Shown here one piece after another: positions 27,603-36,469 of a stretch of 64,000 nucleotides of DNA (position 1 is the first letter of the stretch; every line of letters starts with the position of its first letter). The notes beneath the pieces are model-generated. The model did not search any database, was not told the origin of the DNA, and worked only from the letters and a program-made list of their open reading frames with translations. The DNA comes from Methylomonas rapida (lineage in GTDB: Bacteria > Pseudomonadota > Gammaproteobacteria > Methylococcales > Methylomonadaceae), in assembly GCF_024360925.2 (NCBI RefSeq), contig NZ_CP113517.1, positions 3,472,001 through 3,536,000 of the forward strand. Reading direction: 5' to 3'. The translations under genes and the position numbers were made by a program.

Positions 27603-28814
27603 ATGAAAAAAATCATACCCACGTTAATTACTGGAGGCCTGGCACTGACAGTAGCGCCTACGCATGCCGATGATGCCGGCGTGATCGAATCGCTGTCCGG
27701 ATATAACGTCAATGACAGCGCTTTTGCCAAAAGCACGGGCATCAATGTTGGCGGTTGGGCGAGTGGCGGCATTACCTATGCCTCTCACAACAATCAAGCC
27801 CGCAGCAATGCCCCCATCAGTTTTAATGACCGCATCAACGAAGTACAGTTGAATCAATTGAACTTATTCGCCGAAAGGGCAGTTACCAAAGGTGATAAAT
27901 GGGATTTCGGCGGCCGGGTAGATTTCATGTTCGGCACCGACTCCCGCAAAACTCAGGCGACAGGCTGGGATGACCGAATGATTCCCAGAAACAACGGCAA
28001 CTCGCCAGGTGAAGGCGAGCGATTTTATGATGTAGCCTTCCCACAAGCTTATGCGGAAATCTATGCGCCCTTCGGCAACGGCATCACCGCCAAGATCGGT
28101 CACTTTTATACGCTGATTGGCTACGAAGTCGTGACGTCACCGGATAATTTTTTCTATTCACACGCCTATACCATGCTGTATGGGGAACCCTTCACGCATA
28201 CTGGCGCGCTATTGAGCTACGATATCAATGATTTCGTATCGGTCACGGGCGGCGCCGTGATGGGCTGGGATAACTTTCGCGAAAACCCTGGCGCGTGGAA
28301 TTTCCTGGGCGGCGTCACGTTGAAGCCCGACGATGACACTTCTCTGGCCGTGTCGATGATCAGTGGCGATAAATTAGACAATGAATCCCGCAACACCACG
28401 ATGTACAGCGTGGTGCTACAACACAACTTCACCGACAAACTGCACTATGTGTTGCAACATGACTTTGGCGTGGAAGAAAAGAATCCCGCCACGGGCACCG
28501 ACACCGATTGGTACGGCATCAACCAATACCTGACCTACGACATCAACGACAAGTTGGCCGCCGGCTTGCGCGGCGAATGGTTCAGGGATGGAAAAGGTGT
28601 GCGCACCGGCCTGGTGGACACCGCGGATAACTTTGTCGGCGGCAATTACTACGCCGTGACCGCGGGTCTGAACTATATGCCCAATTCCTGGCTGAAATTG
28701 CGCCCGGAAGTGCGATACGACTGGTTTGACGCCAACGGCGCAACTCAGGCCTTCGATGGAGGCACCGAAAACGATCAAATCGCCGTGGCGATGGATATGA
28801 TCGTCACGTTTTAA
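27603..28814 (+). CDS. Nitrogen-regulated outer-membrane porin-like protein
   Basis: From ATG 27603 (GGAGAA upstream) the product is 403 aa. It has a signal peptide (MKKIIPTLITGG to THADD) and then a long series of amphipathic strands ending in MDMIVTF, with the terminal Phe typical of outer-membrane barrels. It resembles the beta-barrel porin family of proteobacteria annotated only as outer-membrane beta-barrel proteins; the solute is unknown. The frame is open back to 27429 but that part spans the NtrC and sigma-54 sites and is surely not translated. Position between glnK-amtB and glnA, and the control elements, suggest uptake of a nitrogen source. Confidence 0.85.
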   Translation: MKKIIPTLITGGLALTVAPTHADDAGVIESLSGYNVNDSAFAKSTGINVGGWASGGITYASHNNQARSNAPISFNDRINEVQLNQLNLFAERAVTKGDKWDFGGRVDFMFGTDSRKTQATGWDDRMIPRNNGNSPGEGERFYDVAFPQAYAEIYAPFGNGITAKIGHFYTLIGYEVVTSPDNFFYSHAYTMLYGEPFTHTGALLSYDINDFVSVTGGAVMGWDNFRENPGAWNFLGGVTLKPDDDTSLAVSMISGDKLDNESRNTTMYSVVLQHNFTDKLHYVLQHDFGVEEKNPATGTDTDWYGINQYLTYDINDKLAAGLRGEWFRDGKGVRTGLVDTADNFVGGNYYAVTAGLNYMPNSWLKLRPEVRYDWFDANGATQAFDGGTENDQIAVAMDMIVTF

Positions 28815-28845
28815 CCCCCCGATCCACAAGCATCGCCGTTTCCCG

Positions 28846-28894
28846 AAAGAGCCGCTCGATAGCCGCGAATTCGCGCGTTATGCAGTGGCTCTTT
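28846..28894. terminator. Large hairpin between porin and glnA
   Basis: AAAGAGCC (28846-28853) pairs with GGCTCTTT (28887-28894), extended by GCT/AGT, and the interior holds the palindrome CGCGAATTCGCG. The downstream T-run is short, so termination efficiency is uncertain. Confidence 0.5.
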
Positions 28895-28972
28895 ATAGCG
28901 ATTGATGCTATTGTAACGGCTATTTTTATATCCATTAGACCATAACAATTATACTGTAGGAGACCCTGGCCG

Positions 28973-30382
28973 ATGTCCGTAGAAAACGTAATCAAAATGA
29001 TGCAAGAAAACGACGTCAAATTCGTCGATTTTCGCTTTTGCGATAGCCGCGGAAAAGAGCAACACGTAACTTTCCCGGCCCACGCCGTCGATGAAGACAC
29101 CTTCGAAGAAGGCAAAATGTTCGATGGTTCTTCCGTTGCAGGCTGGAAGCACATCAACGAATCCGACATGATTCTGATGCCTGACCCAAGCACCGCCAAA
29201 ATCGACCCTTTCTTCGATGACAAAACAGTTATCTTGCGCTGCGACATCATCGAGCCCAAAGACATGCAAGGCTACGGCCGCGACCCGCGTTCCATCGCCA
29301 AACGCGCGGAAGCCTACCTGCAATCCACCGGTATCGCCGACACTGCATTGTTCGGACCGGAAAACGAATTCTTCATTTTCGACGACGTGCGCTGGTCTGC
29401 CGAAATGGGCGGCTGCTCCTACAAAATCGATTCCGAGGAAGCCGGCTGGAACTCGGAAAAAGTTTACGAAAACGGCAACATCGGCCACCGTCCTGGCGTA
29501 AAAGGTGGCTATTTCCCCGTGCCGCCGGTCGACTCTTTCCAGGATATGCGCTCCGCGATGTGCCTGGTGCTGGAAGAAATGGGTCAAACCGTCGAAGTAC
29601 ACCACCACGAAGTGGCAACCGCCGGCCAATGCGAAATCGGCACCCGTTTCAACACGCTGGTGAAAAAAGCCGACGAAGTCTTGGAACTGAAATACGTCAT
29701 CGCTAACATCGCGCACGCTTATGGCAAAACGGCGACCTTCATGCCGAAGCCACTGGTGGGCGATAACGGCAGCGGCATGCACGTTCACCAATCTCTGGCA
29801 AAAGGCGGCGTGAATCTGTTCTCCGGCAACCTGTATGGTGGCTTGTCCGAAACCGCGCTGTACTACATCGGCGGCATCATCAAACACGCCAAAGCCCTGA
29901 ACGCGATCACCAATGCTTCAACCAACAGCTACAAACGTCTGGTTCCAGGTTTCGAAGCACCTGTGATGCTGGCCTACTCCGCACGTAACCGTTCCGCGTC
30001 CATCCGCGTGCCTTACGTCACCAATCCGAAAGCGCGCCGTATCGAAGTTCGCTTCCCAGATTCAACTGCAAACCCATATTTGGCCTTCGCAGCCATGTTG
30101 ATGGCGGGTCTGGATGGCATCCAAAACAAAATCCATCCAGGCGACGCGATGGACAAAGACTTGTACGACCTGCCGCCCGAAGAGGAAAAAGCCATTCCAC
30201 AAGTGGCGTTCTCCTTGGACGAAGCCTTGAACGCCCTGGATGCGGACCGCGAGTTCCTGACACGCGGCGGCGTTTTCACCGACGATGCCATCGACGGCTA
30301 CATTGCACTAAAAAAACAGGATGTAACCCGTCTGCGCATGAGCACGCACCCTGTTGAGTTCGACATGTACTACAGTCTGTAG
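28973..30382 (+). CDS. glnA: Glutamine synthetase type I
   Basis: This enzyme makes glutamine from glutamate, ammonium and ATP. The 469-aa protein has the GSI-beta pattern: FDGSSVAGW, metal and ATP motifs in [11 protein letters not shown], the [10 protein letters not shown] segment, and the adenylylation loop [10 protein letters not shown] with its Tyr, so activity is probably controlled by ATase. A TAGGAGA ribosome site precedes the ATG. It is the assimilation partner of the AmtB/GlnK genes upstream. Unlike its neighbours no sigma-54 element with correct spacing was found; an extended -10 (TGCTATTGT near 28905) may serve it. Confidence 0.98.
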   Translation: MSVENVIKMMQENDVKFVDFRFCDSRGKEQHVTFPAHAVDEDTFEEGKMFDGSSVAGWKHINESDMILMPDPSTAKIDPFFDDKTVILRCDIIEPKDMQGYGRDPRSIAKRAEAYLQSTGIADTALFGPENEFFIFDDVRWSAEMGGCSYKIDSEEAGWNSEKVYENGNIGHRPGVKGGYFPVPPVDSFQDMRSAMCLVLEEMGQTVEVHHHEVATAGQCEIGTRFNTLVKKADEVLELKYVIANIAHAYGKTATFMPKPLVGDNGSGMHVHQSLAKGGVNLFSGNLYGGLSETALYYIGGIIKHAKALNAITNASTNSYKRLVPGFEAPVMLAYSARNRSASIRVPYVTNPKARRIEVRFPDSTANPYLAFAAMLMAGLDGIQNKIHPGDAMDKDLYDLPPEEEKAIPQVAFSLDEALNALDADREFLTRGGVFTDDAIDGYIALKKQDVTRLRMSTHPVEFDMYYSL

Positions 30383-30422
30383 ATTTTTTAACTGTCTCAG
30401 ACAGTCTCAAGCAGTACCAGAA

Positions 30423-30457
30423 CCCCGCAAGCCACAAGGCTTAGCGGGGTTTTTTTA
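30423..30457 (+). terminator. Rho-independent terminator of glnA
   Basis: CCCCGCAAGCC and GGCTTAGCGGGG form a strong stem around a small loop, followed by seven T residues. It lies 40 bases after the glnA stop. Confidence 0.9.
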
Positions 30458-30620
30458 TGCCTCAAGCTTTCCCACGCGGATTTCCCTAACCCAATGGATG
30501 CGCCTTTTTCAAACTACCCTTTTGGCGTGATGGCGATATCCCACCACTTCAAGGTTTCTTAGCCAACTCCACTGTATGTCGATTCCAAACCGGCATGGCC
30601 TCGGCTATACGCGATTTTTT

Positions 30621-30663
30621 AAGTATCGCTCATGAAAGCGCGACATCGCCCGGCAAATGAAAG
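30621..30663. repeat. Dispersed repeat core, copy A
   Basis: The stretch contains CGCTCATGAAAGCGCGACATCG and CCCGGCAAATGAAAG, matching copies B (30714-30768) and C (49822-49866) with several changes. It is the most diverged copy. Confidence 0.7.
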
Positions 30664-30668
30664 TTTTC

Positions 30669-30712
30669 TGTGGGAGCGACGCCTTCGTCGCGACGAAGGC
30701 GTCGCTCCCACA
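30669..30712. repeat. Perfect 44-bp palindrome (REP-like)
   Basis: Two 22-base arms beginning TGTGGGAGCGACGCC are exact reverse complements with no loop, centred at GTCG|CGAC. It lies between repeat cores A and B. Similar GTGGGAGCG palindromes are known as REP elements in gammaproteobacteria. Confidence 0.85.
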
Positions 30713-30713
30713 A

Positions 30714-30768
30714 TGACTTTCAGAGTAACGCTCATGAAGGCTGGGCATCGCCCCGGCAAATGAAAGTC
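30714..30768. repeat. Dispersed repeat core, copy B
   Basis: A 55-bp unit bounded by TGACTTTCA and TGAAAGTCA. Its inner part is shared with copy C at 49822-49866 with only a few changes. The start of a further unit (TGACTTTCAGAGTAA) occurs at 30809-30823. Confidence 0.75.
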
Positions 30769-30921
30769 AACTTTGTTATGTCGTTAGTCTGTTTTTGGGG
30801 TTGCCGCGTGACTTTCAGAGTAAGGTTTCTATAAGGTTCGAGTAATTTTCATGCAAGGTTTTTGAAAGCTCCGGTTACTAGACTGTCGCAAAAACAAAAA
30901 CAAAGGCTGGAGATTACCGAG

Positions 30922-31368
30922 ATGAACCGCACCGTCTTCATTCCCACCGATTTTTCGCAAGCCTCGCTTCGCCTGGTAGAGCACACCTTGTTGTCCGCGA
31001 TAAACGATCAGATCGAAATAGTGCTGACTCACAGCATGTTTTTGAGCAATTCAATTGTCGAGCTTCTGTTTTTCGATAAGGACGAAATATTCCAAACCCT
31101 GCGAAGTGATCAATTCGATAAGACTTTCATAGCGCTTTGCGACTGTTACTCGCAGGTTGAAGCCGAGTTTAGATGGGAAATATTTACCGGACTCAACCAA
31201 GCGGCCTTCAATAATTTCATTTCCGGCAATCAAATCAACGAAGCCGTCATTCCACGGCCGTATTTTCGCATATCCCGTAAGTCTGCAAATTTCGATCCCA
31301 CGCCCTATGTGCGTCGCAGCAAGCTACCAATCACTGAAATTCCATTTTATTCCTATCTGTTGGCTTAA
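30922..31368 (+). CDS. Universal-stress-protein-like protein
   Basis: The 148-aa product begins RTVFIPTDFSQASL, the usual first strand and loop of a UspA fold, but the C-terminal nucleotide-binding GxxGxxxxG(S/T) motif of ATP-binding Usp proteins is missing. A GGAG ribosome site supports the ATG at 30922; the frame extends to 30862 without support. Its stop is 19 bases before the SulP gene, which itself ends in Usp-like domains, so the two are likely one operon with carbonic anhydrase. The role may be regulatory for the transporter; this is inference. Confidence 0.7.
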   Translation: MNRTVFIPTDFSQASLRLVEHTLLSAINDQIEIVLTHSMFLSNSIVELLFFDKDEIFQTLRSDQFDKTFIALCDCYSQVEAEFRWEIFTGLNQAAFNNFISGNQINEAVIPRPYFRISRKSANFDPTPYVRRSKLPITEIPFYSYLLA

Positions 31369-31387
31369 CAGCAAAAGAGGCAAATGT

Positions 31388-33295
31388 ATGAAAAATGTAG
31401 CTGTATTGAATCCGCATGATCCTGCATCGCGAATTTCTTCTCGACAGACTGTCCTGTCTCAAATCTGGCAACGGTTAATTCTTTTTAATACCCTGATCGA
31501 CAGTCGGTTTGAAGATATCAAGAAAGAAACTTGGTTAAAAACCACGTATCGAGATATGAGCGCCGGATTAATCGTTGCATTGACGGCGATACCGATGGCG
31601 ATGGGATTCTCGATGGCAATGGGCCTGAGGCCGGAACAAGGGATTATTGCCGGTGCTTTGGCTTGCGCGATAGGTCGTACCTGGGGTGGGTCGAAATACC
31701 AAGTCTACGGGCCAACGGCGGCATTTATCCCGATTATTGGCGGCTTGGTGCTCAAGTATGGTGAAGCGGGAGGCGGAAGTTTGGCCGAAGCGCATGGTTT
31801 CTTGGTGTTTGTGTCTATTATCGCCGGCATTATCCTGATGTTGATGGGAGTGTTCGGACTCGGCAAATACGCCAAAGTGGTGCCGAATTCGATTATCGTA
31901 GGTTTTACCGTGGGTATTGCGGTTGCCATTGCGCTAAGCAACTTTGAGTCGATACTAGGGGTGGAAAGCTATCGGGATTTGCTTGGCGAAGACGAAGATA
32001 TCAAAGGCGGGTTACTGCATAATTTGGCTGTCGCCTTTGGCAACATCGATAAAGTCAATTTCTGGTCCGTAGCATTAGGCTTTGGTACCTTTTTTGTCAC
32101 CAAGCTGTTGTTACGCGTATCGATTTTTATCCCCGCCCCGCTGTTGGCGATTGCAGCCAGTACCGTATTGGCAGCCACCCTGTTGGCCGATAAAGGCATT
32201 ATTTTGGTACGCGATATTTATGGCTCCATTCCCAATAACTTTTTCGTTTTTACCCCACCTGTGCTTCCCGAAATGACATCCGGCGTGGTGATTGATATTT
32301 TCTACTTTGTATTCGGCATCGTTTTTGTTTCGGCCGTGGAAAGCGTGCTTTGCTCTTCCATGGCTGATCGCATGGCCAATAACCGAGGCACGCCTTTCAA
32401 TCCCGATAAGGAGTTTTGGGGACAAGGTTTGGTGCAAGTATTAACGCCATTGGTTAACGGTTTTCCTTGCACGGGTGCGCTAGCGAGAACGGCCACCAGC
32501 ATCAAAGCAGGCGCCATTACTCCGTTGGCGGGTTATTTCAAGGCCTTTTTTAAATTAAGCCTGGCATATTACATAGCCAGTTATTTGGAAATGGTGCCCA
32601 TGGCGTGTATCGGCGGCATCTTGCTGTGGGTGGCTTCCAATATGATAAAGGTATCGGAGATCAAAGAAGTCATCAGTCATAACCGCTTCCATGCGACTTT
32701 AATGGCTTATACGGCGGTTATGGTACCCTTGACCGACTTTTTGACCGGCGTGTTATCCGCATTAGTGCTTTTCTTTGTGGCCCGTCCCTTTTTCGATAAA
32801 CCGCGTGAAATCGCAAGTCCTGAATTGACAGCGGTCGACATCGCAAAAGAACAACCCGGCATAGTGTCTCAACCTGGTTACTTCAACAGGGTAGTTGTTC
32901 CGTTGGCACTTAATGAACACGATGACTATCTGCTGCGCTATGCGGCCCAGCTAACCCAGTCTGGGATCGTGGGTGAACCGCATTTTATTTTCATCGATAC
33001 GCCACGTTCCCGCGCATATCTGAAGCCCAACGTCGAACCGGTCGAACAAATGCAAAAATTAGTTCGCAGCAGCATGGGAGCGGTTGATAAGGCCAGCTAT
33101 CAGGTCATAAAGGCTCAGAGCAGACTGGATTCCTTGGTGGATTACGTATTCAAAAGTTCTATCGATCTGTTTTATTGGGCCACCAAGATCACAGCAACGC
33201 ACAACATTCTTTGGCGCAGCGCCTCGCCATGCTTTGCGGTTGCTCGGTATGGATGGTGCCGGAAAGTTACGCTAATGGAATCCGGCGTATCGTAG
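31388..33295 (+). pseudogene. SulP anion transporter with Usp tail, frameshifted
   Basis: From ATG 31388 the readable product is 635 aa. Residues about 55-480 form the SulP/SLC26 membrane core of about 12 helices (signature VYGPTAAFIPIIGG). There is no STAS domain; instead a Usp-like domain begins at RVVVPLALNEHDD. Near 33170 the frame stops matching: DLFYWATKI is read where the -1 frame gives LLGHQDHSNA, a normal Usp continuation, and that frame runs to 33768. One missing base in the CTGTTTTATTGG stretch would explain it. The membrane part may still work. The neighbour carbonic anhydrase suggests bicarbonate transport. Confidence 0.8.
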
Positions 33296-33768
33296 TTCCA
33301 ATCGATTTCTCGCAGGTATCGGCGGATAGTTTGACGCAAGCGACCGCCATAGCCGCGAAAAATACAGTGCCGGAATGTTTGGCGATACATGTTTATTCCG
33401 ATGAGTCGGCAATCCGCTATGACGATCACGAGCTAATCAAGAAGGGGGAAGAGAAGGCGCGCTTTGCAGAGATCATGACAGGCGTGGATACGCATGGCAT
33501 CCGCGTCAAACCCCTATTTATCGAAAGCTTTAAAACCGCACAGGAAATTCTGACGGAAGCGACAAACTATCAAGCCGATCTCATCGTAATCAGTACCAGG
33601 GGCCATAGTAAAACCGCGAGCATTTTACTGGGTAGCGTGACATCGTCGGTGATGTCGGAAGCGACGATACCAGTCTTGGCTGTCAAACATTACGGTGCGC
33701 ATTTATCGCTATGGCAATCGCTGTTGTCGAGGCACTTTTTGAGTGAGGTGGAGCCTAAAGTCAATTAG
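33175..33768 (+). pseudogene. C-terminal Usp domains of the frameshifted SulP gene
   Basis: This 198-codon frame completes the Usp domain interrupted in the SulP frame (LGHQDHSNAQHSLAQ), then holds a second, full Usp domain: RRIVVPIDFSQVSA at the start and VISTRGHSKTASILLGS near the end, the latter resembling an ATP-binding Usp motif. It has no ATG; only TTG codons are available and no ribosome site is seen. It is best read as the displaced end of the SulP gene, expressed only if frameshifting or re-initiation occurs. Confidence 0.75.
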
Positions 33769-33911
33769 TGGCCTAATTTTGATTCAACCATAAATTTTTC
33801 AGCATGCATTACAGAGGGTGGGATAAGCCGACTGATGCATGCGATATACCGATCGAGGCTGAAAAAGGAAACTTGGACACGCAGCCCTATCAAAGCAACA
33901 AGAGGACATAA

Positions 33912-34553
33912 ATGAAAACATTAACCAAAGAGATGCAGGCGGCCATTACCCCTGCAATGGCATTGGAATTATTGAAAGAAGGCAATAAACGATTTGTCAA
34001 TAACCTCAAAATTAACAGAAATCTGCTGCAGCAGGCCAATGAGACTTCTGACGGCCAACACCCGTTTGCAGTTATCTTAAGCTGTATGGATTCGCGTACT
34101 TCGGTTGAGCTCATATTCGACCAGGGTTTAGGGGATGTATTTAGTATTCGTATTGCCGGCAACATCATTAACCCAGATATTTTGGGAAGCATGGAGTTTG
34201 CGTGTAAAGTGGCCGGCTCGAAAGTTATTGTGGTTTTGGGACACAGCAAATGCGGCGCGGTAAAAGGGGCTTGCGACCAAGTGGAAATGGATAACCTAAC
34301 GGCATTGTTAAGCAAAATCCTGCCGGCAGTTGACCAAGAAACAACCGAGACCAAAAATCGAACTTCAAGTAACGGCGAATTTGTAGAAAAAGTTTCCGCT
34401 ATCAACGTTAAAAGAACTGTAAAAACCGTCATCGACTGCAGCCCTATTTTGAGAGAGTTGATTGAATCAGGCAGGGTTGGTATTGTCGGCGCTAATCATG
34501 ATATTGCAACGGGAGAAGTTGACTTTTATAAAGATACTTTAATTATTAATTGA
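33912..34553 (+). CDS. Beta-carbonic anhydrase
   Basis: The 213-aa protein interconverts CO2 and bicarbonate. Zinc-binding and active-site motifs of the beta class are visible: LSCMDSRTS (Cys, Asp, Arg) and GHSKCGAVKG (His and Cys). An AGAGG ribosome site precedes the ATG. No signal peptide is evident, so it acts in the cytoplasm. Located 143 bases after the SulP-Usp gene in the same direction, it probably works with that transporter to supply bicarbonate for carboxylation; the link is inferred from known SulP-carbonic anhydrase pairs. Confidence 0.95.
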   Translation: MKTLTKEMQAAITPAMALELLKEGNKRFVNNLKINRNLLQQANETSDGQHPFAVILSCMDSRTSVELIFDQGLGDVFSIRIAGNIINPDILGSMEFACKVAGSKVIVVLGHSKCGAVKGACDQVEMDNLTALLSKILPAVDQETTETKNRTSSNGEFVEKVSAINVKRTVKTVIDCSPILRELIESGRVGIVGANHDIATGEVDFYKDTLIIN

Positions 34554-34892
34554 TTTAATCTGATTGATCATTTTGGATGCTGGTTTGATCAGTCCGGTCA
34601 GCAAAATTCAACCCTATTTATAATATCTAACACAGATAGTTAATGATTCCGAAAGGGAAACGGGTATCCGGCACCACGTTGCGCAAAATTCACAGCGCCC
34701 GAATTATCTAGATACCCGTACCCATCAGGACGCGATGCGAATCCATACCGGAGTAAACAAATATATTGGGTTTAATTAGGCATTTCCTGAAATCATTAAA
34801 AGCCCTAAAAATAGCCGAAAACAGCACTCATTGTCGCGGCATGTAAATAAAAATAAAAAATCATAAAATGAAAACGCCGAATAAAATTTCTC
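34554..34892. other. AT-rich intergenic region before the response regulators
   Basis: No gene is visible. A pair of 8-bp inverted arms CGGGTATC (34661-34668) and GATACCCG (34711-34718) encloses 42 bases. The last 100 bases are very AT-rich, consistent with promoter DNA for the regulator at 34893. Confidence 0.5.
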
Positions 34893-35582
34893 ATGAATAT
34901 CCTGTTAATAGAAGACGATTATGTTATTGTTGATGGTTTATGTTACTCTCTGAATAAGTCCGGTTTTAATGTAACATGCGCCACTACCGGCCGTTATGCA
35001 GAGGCATTGATATTTGCCAAAAATTTCGACTTGATTATTTTGGATTTGGGTTTACCCGATATGGATGGTTCTCATTTTTTGTCGAAATTGAGGCTACGGA
35101 AAAATCCCATTCCGGTATTGGTCCTCACTGCCAGAGACGCCATCAACGACAAGGTGAATTGCCTGAAAAAAGGCGCGGACGATTACATGATCAAGCCTTT
35201 CGATCTCAACGAGTTGGAAAATCGCATCCATGCCTTGATTCGCCGCAGTTACGGTAACTTCAATAAAGACATTGTTTGCGGCAAATTAACGCTAGACACC
35301 CGTCAGCACAGCGTATTTGTTGATGAAAAGGCTTTGTTATTGTTTCCCAAGGAATATGCATTGCTGGAGTTTTTTTTATTGAATATTGGAAGGGTTGTGA
35401 GTAAAGACAAAATTGCGCAACGTTTATTCAATGACAATGAGATTAGCGACAATACCATTGAAGTTAGTATTCACCGGCTTCGGAAGCGCTTAAGTCCTTT
35501 TGGTGTCAATATTAAAACATTAAGGGGTTTGGGTTACATGTTGGAGGAAGATTCAATCGATACACAACGTGACAGCGCATAG
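34893..35582 (+). CDS. OmpR-family response regulator (first of a tandem pair)
   Basis: A 229-aa two-domain regulator: receiver (about 1-118) with EDD at 7-9, phospho-acceptor Asp51 in LIILDLGLPDMDG and Lys in MIKPFDL, followed by a winged-helix DNA-binding domain with SIHRLRKRL and TLRGLGYML near the end. It is about half identical to the regulator at 35699 and has no kinase gene of its own nearby; the single (now broken) kinase gene follows the second regulator. Codon use is more AT-rich than in flanking operons. The target genes are unknown. Confidence 0.92.
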   Translation: MNILLIEDDYVIVDGLCYSLNKSGFNVTCATTGRYAEALIFAKNFDLIILDLGLPDMDGSHFLSKLRLRKNPIPVLVLTARDAINDKVNCLKKGADDYMIKPFDLNELENRIHALIRRSYGNFNKDIVCGKLTLDTRQHSVFVDEKALLLFPKEYALLEFFLLNIGRVVSKDKIAQRLFNDNEISDNTIEVSIHRLRKRLSPFGVNIKTLRGLGYMLEEDSIDTQRDSA

Positions 35583-35698
35583 ACATCTGGCAATAAATTT
35601 TTGCATAAATAATTTCTCAAAGTCTTGTCGGTATGATGCTCGAGGGTCTGGTTTCTATTATATTGATAGTAAACCATGTATTTACCTAACAATACGGT

Positions 35699-36376
35699 AT
35701 GTCCATGAGAATTTTGTTAATCGAAGATGATCCAGTACTGGTAGATGGCCTGCACTACACCTTGAGTAAAACCGGTTACAAGGTAACTGCGGCCATGACC
35801 GGCGCAGTTGCAGAGCATTTATTAGGCGTGCAAGAATTTGATTTAGTCGTGTTGGATCTAGGGCTGCCTGATTTGGAAGGCTTGGACTTATTGAATAACA
35901 TTCGGCAACAAAAACTGCCGCTGCCTATATTGATATTAACCGCCCGGGATGATCCCAATGATAAAGTCAAAGGTATGCAAGCAGGAGCGGATGATTACCT
36001 CACCAAGCCATTCGAACTGAAAGAATTAGAAGCCCGCATTCATGCCTTATTACGTCGATGTTACGGCGGATTTCAAAATGACGTCGTTGTCGGTAGATTG
36101 GCCTTAAACACATGCGAAAATCAGATACTGTTCGATGGTTTGCCTTTGCCTTTATTACCGCGGGAATATGCGGTCATGGAGGTTTTGTTATTGGAAGCGG
36201 GCAAAGTCGTGAGCAAGAACCGACTGGCTCAACGGCTCGCGCCGAAAACCGGAACAATACCCGATAATGCAGTCGAAGTTTATGTCCATCGACTTAGAAA
36301 ACGCATAGAGGACTACGGTATCACAATCAAAACCTTGCGTGGACTCGGTTATATGTTGGACGTTATCGATGCCTAA
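35699..36376 (+). CDS. OmpR-family response regulator (second of the pair)
   Basis: A 225-aa regulator with receiver motifs EDD, LVVLDLGLPDLEG and LTKPFEL, and a C-terminal winged helix (VYVHRLRKRI, TLRGLGYML). It resembles the QseB/TctD group. Its stop overlaps the start of a histidine kinase gene at 36369, the normal arrangement for a two-component operon, but that kinase gene is interrupted 101 bases later by an insertion sequence. Without the kinase the regulator may be unphosphorylated or driven by another donor. Confidence 0.92.
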   Translation: MSMRILLIEDDPVLVDGLHYTLSKTGYKVTAAMTGAVAEHLLGVQEFDLVVLDLGLPDLEGLDLLNNIRQQKLPLPILILTARDDPNDKVKGMQAGADDYLTKPFELKELEARIHALLRRCYGGFQNDVVVGRLALNTCENQILFDGLPLPLLPREYAVMEVLLLEAGKVVSKNRLAQRLAPKTGTIPDNAVEVYVHRLRKRIEDYGITIKTLRGLGYMLDVIDA

Positions 36377-36469
36377 ACGCAAAAAAAGCCTCAGAAAGAC
36401 GATACTGCAGCGTTTGCTGGTTCCGCTGATTGCATTTATGGGTTGCGAAACGGTGCTGTCTTATTATGT
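36369..36469 (+). pseudogene. N-terminal fragment of an IS-split histidine kinase
   Basis: The ATG at 36369 overlaps the end of the response regulator. The first 33 codons encode a positively charged start and a membrane helix (LLVPLIAFMGCETVLSYYV). Reading then enters the insertion sequence and stops at 36481. If the element (36470-38137) and one copy of its 5-bp target duplication are removed, the frame joins exactly to TLHYVNETYD in the fragment from 38138. Confidence 0.85.

Noticed and set aside
28895..28972. Sigma-54 promoter for glnA
   Set aside because: A GG and a GC occur near 28887-28899 but are 9 bases apart, not 10, and no NtrC site is found.
30621..30823. Possible CRISPR array
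   Set aside because: The repeated units are too few and unequal, the inserts are palindromic, and no cas gene is present.
33160..33180. Programmed -1 frameshift site in the SulP-Usp gene
   Set aside because: The sequence at the frame change does not form a good slippery heptamer, so mutation or sequencing error is more likely; kept only as an alternative.
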